Shown here piece after piece: positions 63,262 through 64,000 of a DNA stretch of 64,000 nucleotides. The notes beneath the pieces are model-generated. The model did not search any database and was not told the DNA's origin. It worked only from the letters and a program-made list of their open reading frames with translations. A program made the position numbers and the translations under genes. Each line of letters opens with the position of its first letter. Positions within the stretch are counted from its first letter, which is position 1. Source of the stretch: an uncultured Paracoccaceae bacterium (GTDB lineage: Bacteria > Pseudomonadota > Alphaproteobacteria > Rhodobacterales > Rhodobacteraceae); contig CANMPD010000001.1 in assembly GCA_947499635.1 (NCBI GenBank), forward strand, positions 124,001 through 188,000, given 5' to 3'.

Positions 63262-64000
63262 TAGACTACCGCAGTGTGGTGGAATCCGCCATCCGCGAAC
63301 AATCGTTCGCCTGTGATAGCCGTAGCCTCTCCGGATAGCAAAAATAAGGCTAATTTGTTGACCTCTTGGATGCTAGGCACGCGCTTTGCAGGTGTTGCTT
63401 TTTCATAGACGGTTACCAAGTTTCGAAAATTTGGGTGGCTCATCGCCGCGCTGCTGGCAACTGGCGGAGCGCTAAGGGTGTTAATCGTAATTCCCTGCGA
63501 GGCTAGTTCCGGTGTCATTTGGCGCACTGCGCCCTCTAGTGTGGCCTTGCACAGGCCAAGGAGTTCATATCCCGAAACCAGAGTATCGCTGCTTAGGAAA
63601 CTGTAGGTTAGGATTGTGCCACCTTCCTGCATCAACTCGCGGGCGTGACCTGCAGCGTCGATCAAGCTGAAAGCACTGATGTCGATGGCTCGCAGGAAGT
63701 CCGCGCGATTGAGGTCGGTAATCGGGAAGGGACCTTTAGCAGTAGGAGCCGCTGCTATAGCATGCACCAAAAAATCTATTTTTCCAAAAATTCCAGAAAC
63801 TTGAGAAAAAAATGAATTGACACTCGCCGGATCCGAAGCGTCGTAGGGCAGAAGGTGATCCGCCGCGAGGGTGGGCAGCGCTTTTTGAGCCATCACAAAT
63901 CTTTTAGCTTTCGGGTCATCATTCTCGGGCAAATAACTGCATATCAAGTCCGCACCCGACGCCAGCAGCTGGTTCGCGCAGTCTGCTGCAATCGAGCGCT
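63261..64000 (-). CDS. FabI-like enoyl reductase (SDR), cut by window edge
   Basis: The C-terminal part (247 residues visible) of a short-chain dehydrogenase of the FabI class. Upstream residues in frame (RSIAADCANQLLASGADLICSY) continue to the right edge and match the FabI nucleotide-binding region. FLVHAIAAAP is the NNAG-equivalent, SGYELLGLCKATLEGAVRQM holds the Tyr-(X6)-Lys pair, and ITGERLFADGGFHHT is the C-terminal signature. It would reduce enoyl-ACP or enoyl-CoA. Its TAA overlaps the ligase ATG by one base, so the two are coupled. Confidence 0.9.
   Translation of the reverse strand, partial: RSIAADCANQLLASGADLICSYLPENDDPKAKRFVMAQKALPTLAADHLLPYDASDPASVNSFFSQVSGIFGKIDFLVHAIAAAPTAKGPFPITDLNRADFLRAIDISAFSLIDAAGHARELMQEGGTILTYSFLSSDTLVSGYELLGLCKATLEGAVRQMTPELASQGITINTLSAPPVASSAAMSHPNFRNLVTVYEKATPAKRVPSIQEVNKLALFLLSGEATAITGERLFADGGFHHTAVV

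Noticed and set aside
1-64000. CRISPR arrays and rRNA genes
   Set aside because: No regularly spaced repeats or rRNA-like sequence were seen.

Overview
The window looks like chromosomal DNA of a marine alphaproteobacterium of the order Rhodobacterales (Roseobacter group). Evidence is the gene content and order: heterotetrameric sarcosine oxidase soxBDAG, the YfgM-like/bamB/der run, yajC-secD-secF followed by a Mth938-like gene and ccmABCDG, the DUF1289/ruvX/ccmI group, a TRAP transporter, and luxI/luxR. By eye the base composition is moderate in GC, lower than in the high-GC Rhodobacter species. The assignment is inference from synteny and family content; there is no rRNA in the window.

Layout. 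1-8.4 kb: truncated glutathione S-transferase, a tiny ORF, tRNA-Leu(CAA), envelope genes (YqaA, DsbB, YihY), HNH nuclease, rlmE and a Ppx/GppA phosphatase, then a three-gene C1 operon (PF13769 protein, MetF-like reductase, methyl-THF:corrinoid methyltransferase) closed by three stem-loops in a row. 8.4-14.2 kb: NTF2-like protein, amidohydrolase, dusA, DUF1289, ruvX, ccmI. 14.5-19.8 kb: soxBDAG. 19.9-20.4 kb: a decayed reading frame. 20.5-32.8 kb: sodB, an AGCS symporter with a uspA gene whose ribosome binding site lies in a hairpin, LOG, a LysM protein, an Atm1-type ABC exporter and an RND efflux pair. 33-39.9 kb: YfgM-like/bamB/der, a desaturase, a lysine-rich HhH protein, serS. 40.3-48.1 kb: protein export (yajC, secD, secF) and cytochrome c maturation (ccmABCDG). 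48.1-52.3 kb: LpxL-type acyltransferase, an orphan FliG-like protein, a TPR protein, purB. 52.7-58.2 kb: GntR/FCD regulator divergent from a TRAP transporter and a flavin 2-hydroxyacid oxidase, with a long palindrome between them.

58.3-64 kb is accessory DNA. Remnants of a serine recombinase and an IS3-type transposase abut each other and are followed by a quorum-sensing locus: luxI and luxR on the minus strand with a lux-box-like dyad between them, a divergent LysE/RhtB exporter, and a translationally coupled pair encoding a FabI-like enoyl reductase and an AMP-forming acyl ligase that runs off the right edge. The luxI gene carries a 17-bp tandem duplication that shifts the frame near its 3' end. 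Reading through without the second copy restores a LuxI-like C-terminus of about 50 further residues. This locus is the most unusual part of the window.

Functional themes: one-carbon and methylamine metabolism (sarcosine oxidase, MetF, methyl-THF methyltransferase), envelope and export (Sec, Ccm, Bam, Lpx, RND, ABC), and uptake plus oxidation of a 2-hydroxyacid (TRAP with an LldD-like enzyme).
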